NCBI RefSeq assembly: GCF_018138715.1
Contig: NZ_JAGSHX010000006.1
Span: 2,914,001 to 2,978,000, forward strand
Source: Streptomyces asiaticus
Lineage (GTDB): Bacteria > Actinomycetota > Actinomycetes > Streptomycetales > Streptomycetaceae
Direction of reading: 5' to 3'
DNA: 64,000 nucleotides
This document shows positions 56,362-64,000 of this stretch, piece after piece. The translations under genes were made by a program, and so were the position numbers. Every line of letters begins with the position of its first letter. Positions within the stretch are counted from its first letter, which is position 1. A model generated the notes under the pieces. The model was not told the origin of the DNA. It searched no databases and saw nothing but the letters and a program-made list of their open reading frames with translations.

Positions 56362-57543
56362 GTGACCAACTCCCTGCGCCCGCACGGTTATCAGCGGACC
56401 CCGCTCCCCCAGGAGGCGGCGCCCACTCCCCCCTCGCCGCGGGCCGACGAACCAGGGCAGCAGGCGACCACCCCGCCGGCCGCCTCCCCCGCCGGGCAGA
56501 AGCCCAAACAGCGGGACGCGTTCTTCGACAACGCGAAGTACCTCGCGATCGTGCTGGTCGCGATGGCCCACTCCTGGGAGCCGCTCACCGACACCAGCCG
56601 CACCGCGGAAGCGCTGTACATGGTCGTGTACACCTTCCACATGCCGGCGTTCATCGTGATCTCCGGCTACTTCTCGCGCAGCTTCGACATGCGGCCGGAC
56701 CGGCTCAAGCGCCTGATCACCGGCATCGCGGTGCCTTATGTGATCTTCGAGGTCGCGTACACGCTGTTCAAGCGCTGGGCGGACGACGATCCGACGTACG
56801 ACTTCAGCCTGCTGGACCCCTGGTACCTCACCTGGTTCCTGGTCTCGCTGTTCGTATGGCGGCTGACCACTCCGATCTGGAAGCTGGTGCGCTGGCCGCT
56901 CCCGCTCGCGCTCGCCGTCGCCACGCTCGCCGCGGTCTCGCCCGACATCGGCGACGACCTGGACATGCAGCGGCTGCTCCAGTTCCTGCCGTTCTTCATC
57001 CTCGGCCTGTGCATGAAGCCCGAGCACTTCCAGATGATCCGCCGCCGCTCGGTGCGGATCGCGTCGGTGCCGATCTTCGCGTGTGCCTTCGTGTTCGCCT
57101 ACTGGGCGGCACCGCGGATGAGCTCGGCGTGGTTCTACCACCGCGACAGCGTCCAGGAGCTGGGTGCGCCGCCGTGGACCGGCCCGGTGATGACGCTCGC
57201 CCTCTTCGGCTGCTCGGTCGTGCTCGTCAGCTGCTTCTTCGCCTGGGTGCCGCGGCGCCACATGTGGTTCACGGTGCTGGGCGCCGGGACGCTGTACGGC
57301 TATCTGCTGCACGGCTTCCTGGCCAAGGGTTCCCGGTTCTGGGGCTGGTTCGACGAGTACGAGTGGCTGCACAAGCCGCTGGGTGAGATCGCGGTCACGA
57401 TCATCGCCGCCGGCGTGGTCACCGTGCTGTGCACGCCTCCCGTGCAGCGGGCCTTCCGCTTCGCCATGGAGCCGAAGATGGCCTGGGCCTTCCGTAAGGA
57501 CCCCGCCGAACAGGCCCGCAGCCGTACGACGACGGCTGCCTAG
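56362..57543 (+). CDS. Acyltransferase family membrane protein
   Basis: A 393-residue polytopic protein of the acyltransferase-3 / fucose 4-O-acetylase type. After a Pro-rich 55-residue N-terminus the family motif appears: RDAFFDNAKYLAIVLVAMAHSWEPL (catalytic-type His) and FHMPAFIVISGYFSR. About ten helices follow. Such enzymes O-acylate sugars or cell-surface polymers. Start GTG at 56362 with GGGAGGG 4 bp upstream; the frame runs 47 codons further upstream. Its upstream DNA includes a dispersed repeat, which is in part within the ribosome-binding region. Confidence 0.88.
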   Translation: MTNSLRPHGYQRTPLPQEAAPTPPSPRADEPGQQATTPPAASPAGQKPKQRDAFFDNAKYLAIVLVAMAHSWEPLTDTSRTAEALYMVVYTFHMPAFIVISGYFSRSFDMRPDRLKRLITGIAVPYVIFEVAYTLFKRWADDDPTYDFSLLDPWYLTWFLVSLFVWRLTTPIWKLVRWPLPLALAVATLAAVSPDIGDDLDMQRLLQFLPFFILGLCMKPEHFQMIRRRSVRIASVPIFACAFVFAYWAAPRMSSAWFYHRDSVQELGAPPWTGPVMTLALFGCSVVLVSCFFAWVPRRHMWFTVLGAGTLYGYLLHGFLAKGSRFWGWFDEYEWLHKPLGEIAVTIIAAGVVTVLCTPPVQRAFRFAMEPKMAWAFRKDPAEQARSRTTTAA

Positions 57544-57565
57544 CGCGCCAAACGGCCACGACACG

Positions 57566-57601
57566 AAGGGCTGGACCGCGGATTCCCACGGGCCAGCCCT
57601 T
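57566..57601 (+). terminator. Terminator of the acyltransferase gene
   Basis: AAGGGCTGG (57566-57574) pairs with CCAGCCCTT (57593-57601) with a GC-rich inner part, followed by TCTCGG. 22 bp after the stop codon. Confidence 0.7.
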
Positions 57602-57690
57602 TCTCGGCTCAGCTACGGCCCAGCTATGGCTCAGCTACGGCTCTTCCACGGCTCAAGGCTCACGGCTTCTACGGCTCACGGCTTCGGCGT
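57602..57690. repeat. Short tandem repeats
   Basis: GGCTCAGCTACGGC-like 12-bp units (57605-57645) run into GGCTCACGGCTTCTAC-like units (57650-57690). They end on the original stop codon of the permease pseudogene. Confidence 0.65.
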
Positions 57691-58986
57691 CGTGCGGCGC
57701 AGCGCCGCGCGGGCCGGGAGCGCCGTCGCCGCGAGGCCCAGCGCCACGGCGGTGCCCGCCCGCGTAGGTGAGCGGCGGGACGTACGGGTGCTCGCCGGTC
57801 AGGCCGCGCATCATCGGCACGAGCGTGGCCAGGACGATCGCCGTGCCCAGGCCGATACCCGACGTGGTGCTCGCGGCGGCGGTCCAGCACGGTCATCACC
57901 AGGGTGTTGACGGCGGCGACGGCCGCGAAGCCCCCGAGGACGCCCGCCATGACGGTGTTGGCCCAGGCGTTCAGCTTCCGCTCCTCGTCCTGGGCCGCCG
58001 CATAGCCGTCCCGGTCCGTGACGTCCTCGCCGAGCCGCCTGCCGAGCGCGGCGGCGACGGCCTTACGGTCGGCGCCTTCGGCGTCCCGCACCAGCACATC
58101 GCTGTCGTACGCCGACGTCACATGGCCGGACAGCGCCGTACGGGGCAGGGTGAGCTCGGCGATCCCCAGCCCGCGCCCGTAGATCGCGACCACGGTGGGC
58201 GAGATCGTCGTACCGTCCGGGAGGTGGAGGGCGAGGCGGTGGCCGACCCGGGCGTGCGCCGCCTTCGCCAGCAGCCCGTCCACGGCCAGCCGGTCGGGAC
58301 CGGTGCCGGTGCGGGGGCGGACGAGGGCGGCGTCCACGGTGGCGGGGTGACCGCTCAGCGCACGGGCCCTGCGGTCGGTGAACCACGCCGTAAGGCCGTC
58401 ACCGTCGGCGCCGCCCGCCTTACGGGTCACACCGGAGACCCGGAAGGTGTGGCGGCCGTCCGGCGCGGTCACCGTGATCCGGCCACCGACGCCGGTGCCC
58501 GCCGCACGGGCGGCCCCGGGGCTGAGCACGGCCTCGCCCTCACGGGGCGCCGAGCCCGAGGCGAGCGCCACCCCGGTGAAGGGCGCGACGCCCCAGCCGT
58601 GGCCGGTGAGCGCCCCGTGGGCGGTGCGCAGGAGGAAGGTCACGTCCGGTGCCGCGGCCGCGGCACCGGGGGTACGGGCCGCCGTGGCCACCAGGGAGGC
58701 GTCGAGCCGGGCCCGGTCGGGGACCTGCTCGGACTCCTCCGAGCGGCCGTCGCCGTGGCCGATGACGTAGTGCACCCGCTGGTCGGCGGCGATCACGACC
58801 GGGGCGCCCGCATAGCGCTGCGGCGGTACGGAGGCCCGCGGCCCGGTCTCCAGCAGGATGCCGCACGCGGACACGATCGCCGCGGCCATGGCCAGGGCGA
58901 CGAAGGTGCCCGCGAAGGCGGACGGCTTGAGCGGACGGCTTGAAACGGACGGCGGCGCGGGCCAGTCCGTTGGTGAGCGGCCTCAC
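57676..58986 (-). pseudogene. FtsX-type ABC permease, disrupted
   Basis: Remnant of a MacB/FtsX-like export permease. From GTG 58986 the start reads VRPLTNGLARAAVRFKPSA, but a 13-bp tandem duplication (58918-58930 repeated at 58931-58943) shifts the frame. The other frame carries AMAAAIVSACGILLE and most of the outer domain up to NTLVMTVLDRRRE. There a deletion of roughly 30 codons joins SGIGLGTAIVLATLVP in another frame, and a further 1-nt insertion (GGCGGGC) precedes TAVALGLAATALPARAALRR. Removing these three changes restores a normal FtsX ending at the TGA at 57676-57678. Not functional as it stands. Confidence 0.8.
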
Positions 58987-59007
58987 GAGGGGGCCTGGTG
59001 AGCGGCC

Positions 59008-59670
59008 TCACCAGGCCCCCTCGACGGTCGAAGCGAGGGCCGGGGTGTGGGTAGTGAGGCGGCCCATCCGCTCGGCGATCTCGTGCGCCGGGGAGCGCAG
59101 GAGCCGGTCGGCGATCGCGCCGTCGGCGAGGAAGAGCACGCGGTCGGCGTAGCTCGCGGCGGCCGGAGGTGCCCCCTGCTGCTGCCCACCCGAGAGCTCA
59201 CCGGGCCGCCGCCTGGTCTGGTCCCCCAGGCCGACCTGGGCGAGCACCTCATGGGCCCGGTGGCGGTCCGGGCGGGCGCCCGCGAGCCGCATCGGGAGCA
59301 GCACGTTCTGCTCGACGGTCAGGGAGGGGAGGAGGTTGAAGGACTGGAAGACGAACCCGAGGCGGGCGCGGCGCAACGCGGTGAGCGTGTTCTCACTCAT
59401 TCCGGTGATGTCGGTGCCGCCGAGTTTGACGGTCCCGGCGGTCGGCCGGTCGAGCCCGGCCGCGCACTGGAGGAATGTCGATTTGCCGCAGCCGGAGGGG
59501 CCCATGACGGCGGCGAAGCTGCCGTGCCGAAGGGCCAGGTCGATGCCGCGCAGGGCGTGGACGGCGGTGCGGCCCCGGCCGTAGCGGCACTGGACGCCGT
59601 GGAGTTCGATGGCATGGGCGTGGTGCGGGGCCGGTGCCGCCACTATCTGTCGCCGCTTGCACAGCCCCAT
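59008..59670 (-). pseudogene. ABC transporter ATPase lacking Walker B (internally deleted)
   Basis: A 220-codon open frame resembling LolD/MacB ATPases. Walker A GPSGCGKST and the Q-loop [12 protein letters not shown] are intact, and the signature GELSGGQQQ is present. Then QQQGAPPAAASYADRV skips about 60 residues, so Walker B (DEPTGALD), the D-loop and the H-loop are missing, while the ending (ADRVLFLADGAIADR) is normal. The frame is kept, but the protein cannot hydrolyse ATP in the usual way. The junction DNA matches the end of a dispersed repeat. It lies 21 bp from the dead permease, so the whole transporter has decayed. Start ATG 59670 with GGAAGGG upstream. Confidence 0.8.
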
Positions 59671-59817
59671 GGTGGTGACCCTTCCGAGGAGTTCGCCCGA
59701 TTCCCCTCGAACGTACGGATCACGGCCCCTCGGCAGCCACGACGGCCACCGGCGTATCCGGGGTGGGGCTGACCCCCGCCGGGCGGGCCGATCGAGCCGT
59801 AAGCCGCCGAGTCGCCC

Positions 59818-60960
59818 TTACTGGCGGCAGATCAGCAGCAGCGCGCGGTCGTCGTTGACGTCCTTCGCGACCGTCTCGATCAGATGCCAGGCAGCGCCGT
59901 GGAAGCCGGAGCCGACATAGCGGTCCGCCTCGCCGGTGAGGCGGTCGATGCCCTCGCTGATGTCCCGGTCCGCGGTCTCCACGAGGCCGTCGGTGAAGAG
60001 CATCAGGACGTCGCCGGGCCGCAGCGTGCCCTTGGTGGGGTCGAATTGGGCGCCGTCGTAGACGCCCAGCAGCGGGCCGTCCGCGGACTTCTCCTCCCAC
60101 TTGCCGGTGCCCGCGCTCAGCTGGAGCGCGGGCAGATGTCCGGCGGAGAAGAGCTCGAAGTCGCCGCTGTCGAGGTCGAGGACGAGATGAATGGAGGTCG
60201 CGAAGCCCTCGTCCCAGTCCTGGCGCAGGAGATAGCCGTTGGCGGCCGGGAGGAAGCCGTGCGGGGGCAGGGAGCCGAGGAGGCCGCCGAAGGCGCCGGA
60301 GAGCAGCAGGGCGCGCGAGGCGGCGTCCATGCCCTTGCCGGAGACGTCGGTGAGGACGACCTCGAGGGTGCGGCCGCCGCCGGTGCGGGCGGCCACGACG
60401 AAGTCACCGGAGAAGGACTGCCCACCGGCCGGGCGCAGCGCCATCTCGCGGTGCCAGCCGCGCGGCAGGTTGGGCAGCTTGCTCTGGACGCGGATGCGCT
60501 CGCGCAGGTCGAAGAGCATGGTGCCGCCGCGCCGCCAGGGCACCCCGACGCGGCTGCGGAACTGGGCGATCAGCAGGCCGAAGAAGCCGACGGCGGCGAC
60601 GACCAGGATGGTGCCGGGGGTGACCCGGGAGGAGGCGTCCTCCTCGGTGTACGGGCCGAGCACGGCGGACTCCACGATCAGGGCCGTGGCGGCCGCCGCG
60701 TACAGGGCGAGCAGGCTGGCCGGGCGCAGCAGCAGCCCGCCCGCGACGATGGGCAGGACGAGGGCGGACGGGGAGCACCAGTCGGGCTGGGCGATGGTGC
60801 CTCCGGCGATGGCGGGGACGCCGAGGAGCAGCGCGGTCAGGGCAAGTCGGTCGGAGCCCTCACCCCGGAAATAGTCCACTCCGGCTTTGCGCACGCCTGT
60901 GCGAGCCCGGTGCAGAACTCTGCGCATCCGGGCCCACGGAGTGTCCACGCCGCCAGTCAT
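59818..60960 (-). CDS. SpoIIE-type PP2C serine phosphatase
   Basis: A 380-residue membrane protein. Residues 40-140 form four to five helices (LALTALLLGVPAIAG, VLPIVAGGLLLRPASLLALYAAAATALIVE, TILVVAAVGFFGLLIAQF). The phosphatase domain follows with GQSFSGDFVVAAR (metal Asp), VLTDVSGKGMDAASRA, FTDGLVETADRD and NDDRALLLICRQ. Such enzymes dephosphorylate anti-sigma-factor antagonists; Streptomyces has many, and the target here is not evident. Transcribed alone. Confidence 0.93.
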   Translation of the reverse strand: MTGGVDTPWARMRRVLHRARTGVRKAGVDYFRGEGSDRLALTALLLGVPAIAGGTIAQPDWCSPSALVLPIVAGGLLLRPASLLALYAAAATALIVESAVLGPYTEEDASSRVTPGTILVVAAVGFFGLLIAQFRSRVGVPWRRGGTMLFDLRERIRVQSKLPNLPRGWHREMALRPAGGQSFSGDFVVAARTGGGRTLEVVLTDVSGKGMDAASRALLLSGAFGGLLGSLPPHGFLPAANGYLLRQDWDEGFATSIHLVLDLDSGDFELFSAGHLPALQLSAGTGKWEEKSADGPLLGVYDGAQFDPTKGTLRPGDVLMLFTDGLVETADRDISEGIDRLTGEADRYVGSGFHGAAWHLIETVAKDVNDDRALLLICRQ

Positions 60961-61088
60961 TGCATCGGGACCCTACCCACCCGTTCGGACGCGCGTCGAT
61001 TCGTGGCGCGTTGAACCACCCAGCCAGGGGGGCAATTGTAAGCGAAATTCGTTCGCGCGTACGGGAAACGGCTGCTAGGGATGGGAAT

Positions 61089-62321
61089 ATGAGGACTGAG
61101 CTGCGCGTGCTCGACCCATCGATTTGGGATGATTGGTACGGAAAACTGGTACTCGCGTTCGGCGGAGTTCCCGAAGCGCCGGAGGAATCCGCGCTCTGGC
61201 GGGAGTTGACCGAATGCGAGCGCTCGATCGGCGCCTGGGACGGCGCCGACATCGTGGGCACGGCGGGGCTGTTCAGCTTCCGGCTGTCGGTCCCGGGCGG
61301 CGGGATCGTCCCGGCGGCCGGGGTCACGATGGTGAGCGTGCAGGCCACGCACCGGCGGCGCGGGGTGCTCCGGGCCATGATGCGGCGGCAGTTGGACGAC
61401 ATCCGCGCGGCGGGAGATGAGCCGCTGGCCGTTCTGACCGCGTCGGAACCGGACATCTACGGACGGTTCGGCTACGGCGCGGCCACGCAGACCGCCTACG
61501 CCGAGATCGACACCACCCGGGTGCGGCTGACCGCCCCCGAAGGCGTAGACGACGTACGACTGCGTGCCGTGCCCCTGGAGTCCGCCGTCGAGGCGTGCGA
61601 GGCCGTCTACGCCCGGCGGGTGCGCACCCGGCCGGGGATGCTGGAGCGGATCCCCGGCTGGGAGCGGGTGCCGCTGCTCGACCCGCCGGGCGACCGCGAG
61701 GGGGCGTCCCCGCTGCGCTGTGTGCTGGCCGAGTCGGGCGGCGAGGTCAGCGGCTATGTGCGGTTCGCGGTGAAGCCCGACTGGGATCTGGCCGGGCCGA
61801 AGGGCACGGTCGTCCTGCGCGATCTGGAGGCCCTGGACCCGGCGTCCTACGCGGCCCTGTGGCGCTTCCTCTTCGACCTCGACCTGACCTCGGTGATCCG
61901 GACCGGCCCCCGCCCGGTCGACGATCCCTGGCAGTTCCTGGTCTCGGACATCCGGCGGTGCGCCGTGAGGCTGCGCGACTCGCTGTTCGTGCGCCTGGTG
62001 GACGTGGGGGCCGCGCTCGAGGCGCGGACGTACACCACGCCCGTGGAGACCGTCCTGGAGGTCACCGACCCCTTCTGCCCCTGGAACGAGGGCCGCTGGC
62101 GGCTGAACGGCGACGCCAAGGGCGCCTCCTGTGAGCGCACTAACGACGCTCCCGATCTCCGGCTGGGCGTGCGGGAGCTGGGAGCGGCGTATCTCGGTGG
62201 CATCTCGCTGACCGCGCTGGCGGGCGCGGGACGCGTCCAGGAGGCCCGTCAGGGCGCCCTTACGGAGGCCACGACCGCGTTCGCGACCCCGGTCGCCCCA
62301 TGGCTGCCCCACGGCTTCTGA
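61089..62321 (+). CDS. Eis-type GNAT acetyltransferase
   Basis: A 410-residue protein matching the enhanced-intracellular-survival (Eis) family: N-terminal GNAT domain with VSVQATHRRRGVLRAMMRRQ (acetyl-CoA-binding loop, about residues 95-115), a second GNAT-like domain, and the C-terminal SCP-2-like domain (GRWRLNGDAKGASC). Eis proteins acetylate amines, including aminoglycosides in mycobacteria. Start ATG 61089 with AGGGATGGG upstream; the frame extends another 43 codons without conservation. The terminal residue is the family-typical Phe. Confidence 0.92.
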   Translation: MRTELRVLDPSIWDDWYGKLVLAFGGVPEAPEESALWRELTECERSIGAWDGADIVGTAGLFSFRLSVPGGGIVPAAGVTMVSVQATHRRRGVLRAMMRRQLDDIRAAGDEPLAVLTASEPDIYGRFGYGAATQTAYAEIDTTRVRLTAPEGVDDVRLRAVPLESAVEACEAVYARRVRTRPGMLERIPGWERVPLLDPPGDREGASPLRCVLAESGGEVSGYVRFAVKPDWDLAGPKGTVVLRDLEALDPASYAALWRFLFDLDLTSVIRTGPRPVDDPWQFLVSDIRRCAVRLRDSLFVRLVDVGAALEARTYTTPVETVLEVTDPFCPWNEGRWRLNGDAKGASCERTNDAPDLRLGVRELGAAYLGGISLTALAGAGRVQEARQGALTEATTAFATPVAPWLPHGF

Positions 62322-62325
62322 GGGC

Positions 62326-63135
62326 TCAGGCGCTCTGGCAGTCAGGGCACCAGAAGAGATTGCGGGCGGCGAGATCGGCGGTGCGGATCTCGCCACCACA
62401 GATGTGGCAGGGCTGTCCGGCGCGCCGGTAGACATAGACCTCGCCGCCGTGGTCGTCCACGCGCGGCGGGCGGCCCATCGCCTCGGGGGTGTGCTCGGGG
62501 CGGACCGTATCGATCCGGTTGTTCCGCACCCCCTCGCGCATCAGCGCCACCAGATCGGCCCATATCGCGTCCCATTCGGCGCGGGTCAGCGCACGGCCGG
62601 GCCGGTAGGGGTCGATCCCGTGCCGGAAGAGCACCTCGGCGCGGTAGACGTTCCCGACCCCGGAGATCACCTTCTGGTCCATGAGCAGCGCGGCCACGCT
62701 GACCCGGCTGCGGGAGATCCGGGCCCAGGCCCGCTCACCGTCGTCCGCCGGGCGCAGTGGATCGGGGCCCAGCCGGTCGTGGATCACCTGCTTCTCCCCG
62801 TCGGTGATCAGGGCGCAGGCGGCCGGGCCGCGCAGATCCGCGTACCCCTCGGGGTTCGCCAGCCGCAGCCGGACGGTGTCGGTGGGCGGCGGGGCGGGGG
62901 CCGGGCCGAAGGCGTACGTACCGAAGAGCCCCAGGTGGACATGGACCCAGCCGGTGGCAGCGAAGTCCAGGAAGAGGTGCTTGCCGTGCGCCTCGGCGTG
63001 GCGCAGCGACTGGCCGTCGATCAGCGCGGCGCCGTCGGCGAACTTCCCCTGTGGGCTGGTGGCCCGGACGGGCCGGTCGCCGAAGGTCTCGAGGTGATCG
63101 GCGGCCAGCCGGTGGATGGTGTGCCCTTCGGGCAT
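62326..63135 (-). CDS. Fpg/Nei family DNA glycosylase
   Basis: A 269-residue base-excision repair enzyme. The N-terminal MPEGHTIHR carries the catalytic Pro1/Glu2 pair of the Nei branch, the helix-two-turn-helix has QKVISGVGNVYRAEVLF, and the C-terminal zinc finger is CHICGG...CPDCQ. It excises oxidised bases. Its ATG overlaps the rpiB stop by 1 bp (TGATG), so the two are coupled. Nearly all Nei motifs are intact. Confidence 0.94.
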   Translation of the reverse strand: MPEGHTIHRLAADHLETFGDRPVRATSPQGKFADGAALIDGQSLRHAEAHGKHLFLDFAATGWVHVHLGLFGTYAFGPAPAPPPTDTVRLRLANPEGYADLRGPAACALITDGEKQVIHDRLGPDPLRPADDGERAWARISRSRVSVAALLMDQKVISGVGNVYRAEVLFRHGIDPYRPGRALTRAEWDAIWADLVALMREGVRNNRIDTVRPEHTPEAMGRPPRVDDHGGEVYVYRRAGQPCHICGGEIRTADLAARNLFWCPDCQSA

Positions 63136-63623
63136 CAGTCGCCTTGCGGATGGTGGGCCGGGATGGGCGGCAGCTCGCCGGTGGTCTCGTAACGCGTGAG
63201 CATCTCGATACGGCGGGTGTGCCGCTCCTCACCCGAGTACGGAGTGTTAAGGAAAATCTCGACAAACTTGGTGGCCTCGTCCCGGGAGTGCATCCGGGCG
63301 CCGACGCTGATGACATTGGCGTTGTTGTGCTCACGACCGAGGGCCGCGGTCTCCTCGCTCCAGGCCAGCGCCGCGCGCACCCCCTTGACCTTGTTCGCCG
63401 CGATCTGCTCACCATTGCCGGATCCGCCGATGACGATGCCGAGGCTCTGCGGGTCGGCGGCGGTCCGCTCCGCGGCGCGCAGGCAGAACGGCGGGTAGTC
63501 GTCCTGGGCGTCGTAGATGTGCGGGCCGCAGTCGACGGGCTCATGGCCGGCCGTCTTGAGCCACTCCACGAGGTGGTTCTTGAGTTCGAAACCGGCATGG
63601 TCGGAGCCGAGGTACACGCGCAT
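63135..63623 (-). CDS. rpiB: Ribose-5-phosphate isomerase B
   Basis: A 162-residue isomerase of the pentose phosphate pathway. The RpiB signature is present: MRVYLGSDHAGFELKNHL, the GIVIGGSGNGEQIAANKVKGVRAAL loop and HNNANVISVGAR. It lacks the Cys of E. coli RpiB at the usual catalytic position (GSGNG), a normal actinobacterial variant. It is upstream of, and coupled to, the Nei-type gene. Confidence 0.96.
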   Translation of the reverse strand: MRVYLGSDHAGFELKNHLVEWLKTAGHEPVDCGPHIYDAQDDYPPFCLRAAERTAADPQSLGIVIGGSGNGEQIAANKVKGVRAALAWSEETAALGREHNNANVISVGARMHSRDEATKFVEIFLNTPYSGEERHTRRIEMLTRYETTGELPPIPAHHPQGD

Positions 63624-63802
63624 GTACCGAGTGTGTCATGGCCGTGTGGGCCTCGCCGCCCAGGGTAGGCGTCGCATAAATCCCTGTAATCCCAAAGAAC
63701 CTCATGAAAACCTCAAGTAACAATCTGGATTCAAAGGTTCAACTGGTCGACCTCCTGAGATTCACTGGCGTCGCTCGTAACGCGAGAGCAAAGGAATCGA
63801 GC

Positions 63803-64000
63803 ACATGAGCGCACAACCTGCGACCACGCCGGAGCAGCAGCGGCCCCCCGGCGACCCGGGCTCGCCCGACGGCCTCAAGGCGGGACTCAAGAACCGCCAT
63901 CTTTCGATGATCGCGATCGGCGGCGTGATCGGCGCCGGCCTCTTCGTCGGCTCCAGTGCGGGTATCGCCAAGGCCGGCCCCGGCATTCTGATCTCGTATG
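63803..64000 (+). CDS. Amino acid permease (5' part, truncated by window end)
   Basis: 66 codons to the window edge: MSAQPATTPEQQRPPGDPGS, then LKAGLKNRHLSMIAIGGVIGAGLFVGSSAGIAKAGPGILISY. The GGVIGAGLFVGSS helix is the signature of the APC superfamily, AAT group (amino acid:proton symporters). Start ATG 63803 with AAAGGA upstream. The rest lies outside the window. Confidence 0.88.

Overview
The window looks like a Streptomyces chromosomal core region. It is very GC-rich, with strong third-position GC bias, GTG starts, short Shine-Dalgarno motifs and long perfect-stem terminators without U-tracts. As I remember it, the gene order (degV, leuS, rsfS, nadD, proA, proB, obg, rpmA, rplU, RNase E/G, rodA, mrdA, mreD, mreC, mreB, ndk, folC, valS, clpX, clpP2, clpP1, tig, rpiB) is that of the S. 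coelicolor SCO2569-SCO2628 segment. Most genes are on the minus strand.

Layout. 1-9.8 kb: DegV, a membrane protein, leuS with a Leu-codon attenuator, then two identical tRNA-Ala(GGC) genes flanking two zinc-ribbon proteins, a drug-efflux MFS and its divergent XRE regulator; next a histidine phosphatase with an apparent CTG start and rsfS. 9.8-19.5 kb: an LCP-type wall protein, nadD, two tiny membrane proteins, an M48 protease, two membrane proteins sharing an N-terminal motif, and proA/proB (proB carries a low-complexity insertion). 19.5-28.6 kb: a membrane-anchored teichoic-acid-type glycerophosphotransferase, obg-rpmA-rplU, and a very large repeat-rich RNase E/G. 28.8-33.6 kb: the DUF2344/B12-radical-SAM pair, a two-repeat CRISPR relic and a CYTH-CHAD protein. 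33.7-40.7 kb: the mre/rodA/mrdA elongation and spore-wall cluster, then ndk. 40.8-50.4 kb: DUF4233, folC, an extra class B PBP, valS, and three tandem paralogous membrane-anchored proteins. 50.4-55.4 kb: clpX, clpP2-clpP1, tig, tRNA-Pro, tRNA-Gly. 55.4-64 kb: a small membrane protein, an acyltransferase, a decayed ABC transporter, a SpoIIE-type phosphatase, an Eis acetyltransferase, a Nei-type glycosylase, rpiB and the start of an amino-acid permease.

Functional themes are cell-wall growth (LCP protein, glycerophosphotransferase, MreBCD/RodA/PBP2, second PBP), translation and ribosome maturation (leuS, valS, rsfS, obg, L21, L27, RNase E/G, tRNAs), proteostasis (ClpXP1P2, trigger factor, M48), and proline, NAD and folate metabolism. 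No large mobile element or biosynthetic cluster is visible. The interest lies in small-scale structure: the attenuator, the CRISPR relic, CTG starts, recurrent short tandem repeats at gene ends, internal repeats in essential proteins, and a decaying ABC system. All assignments are from reading the sequence; no database search was run.
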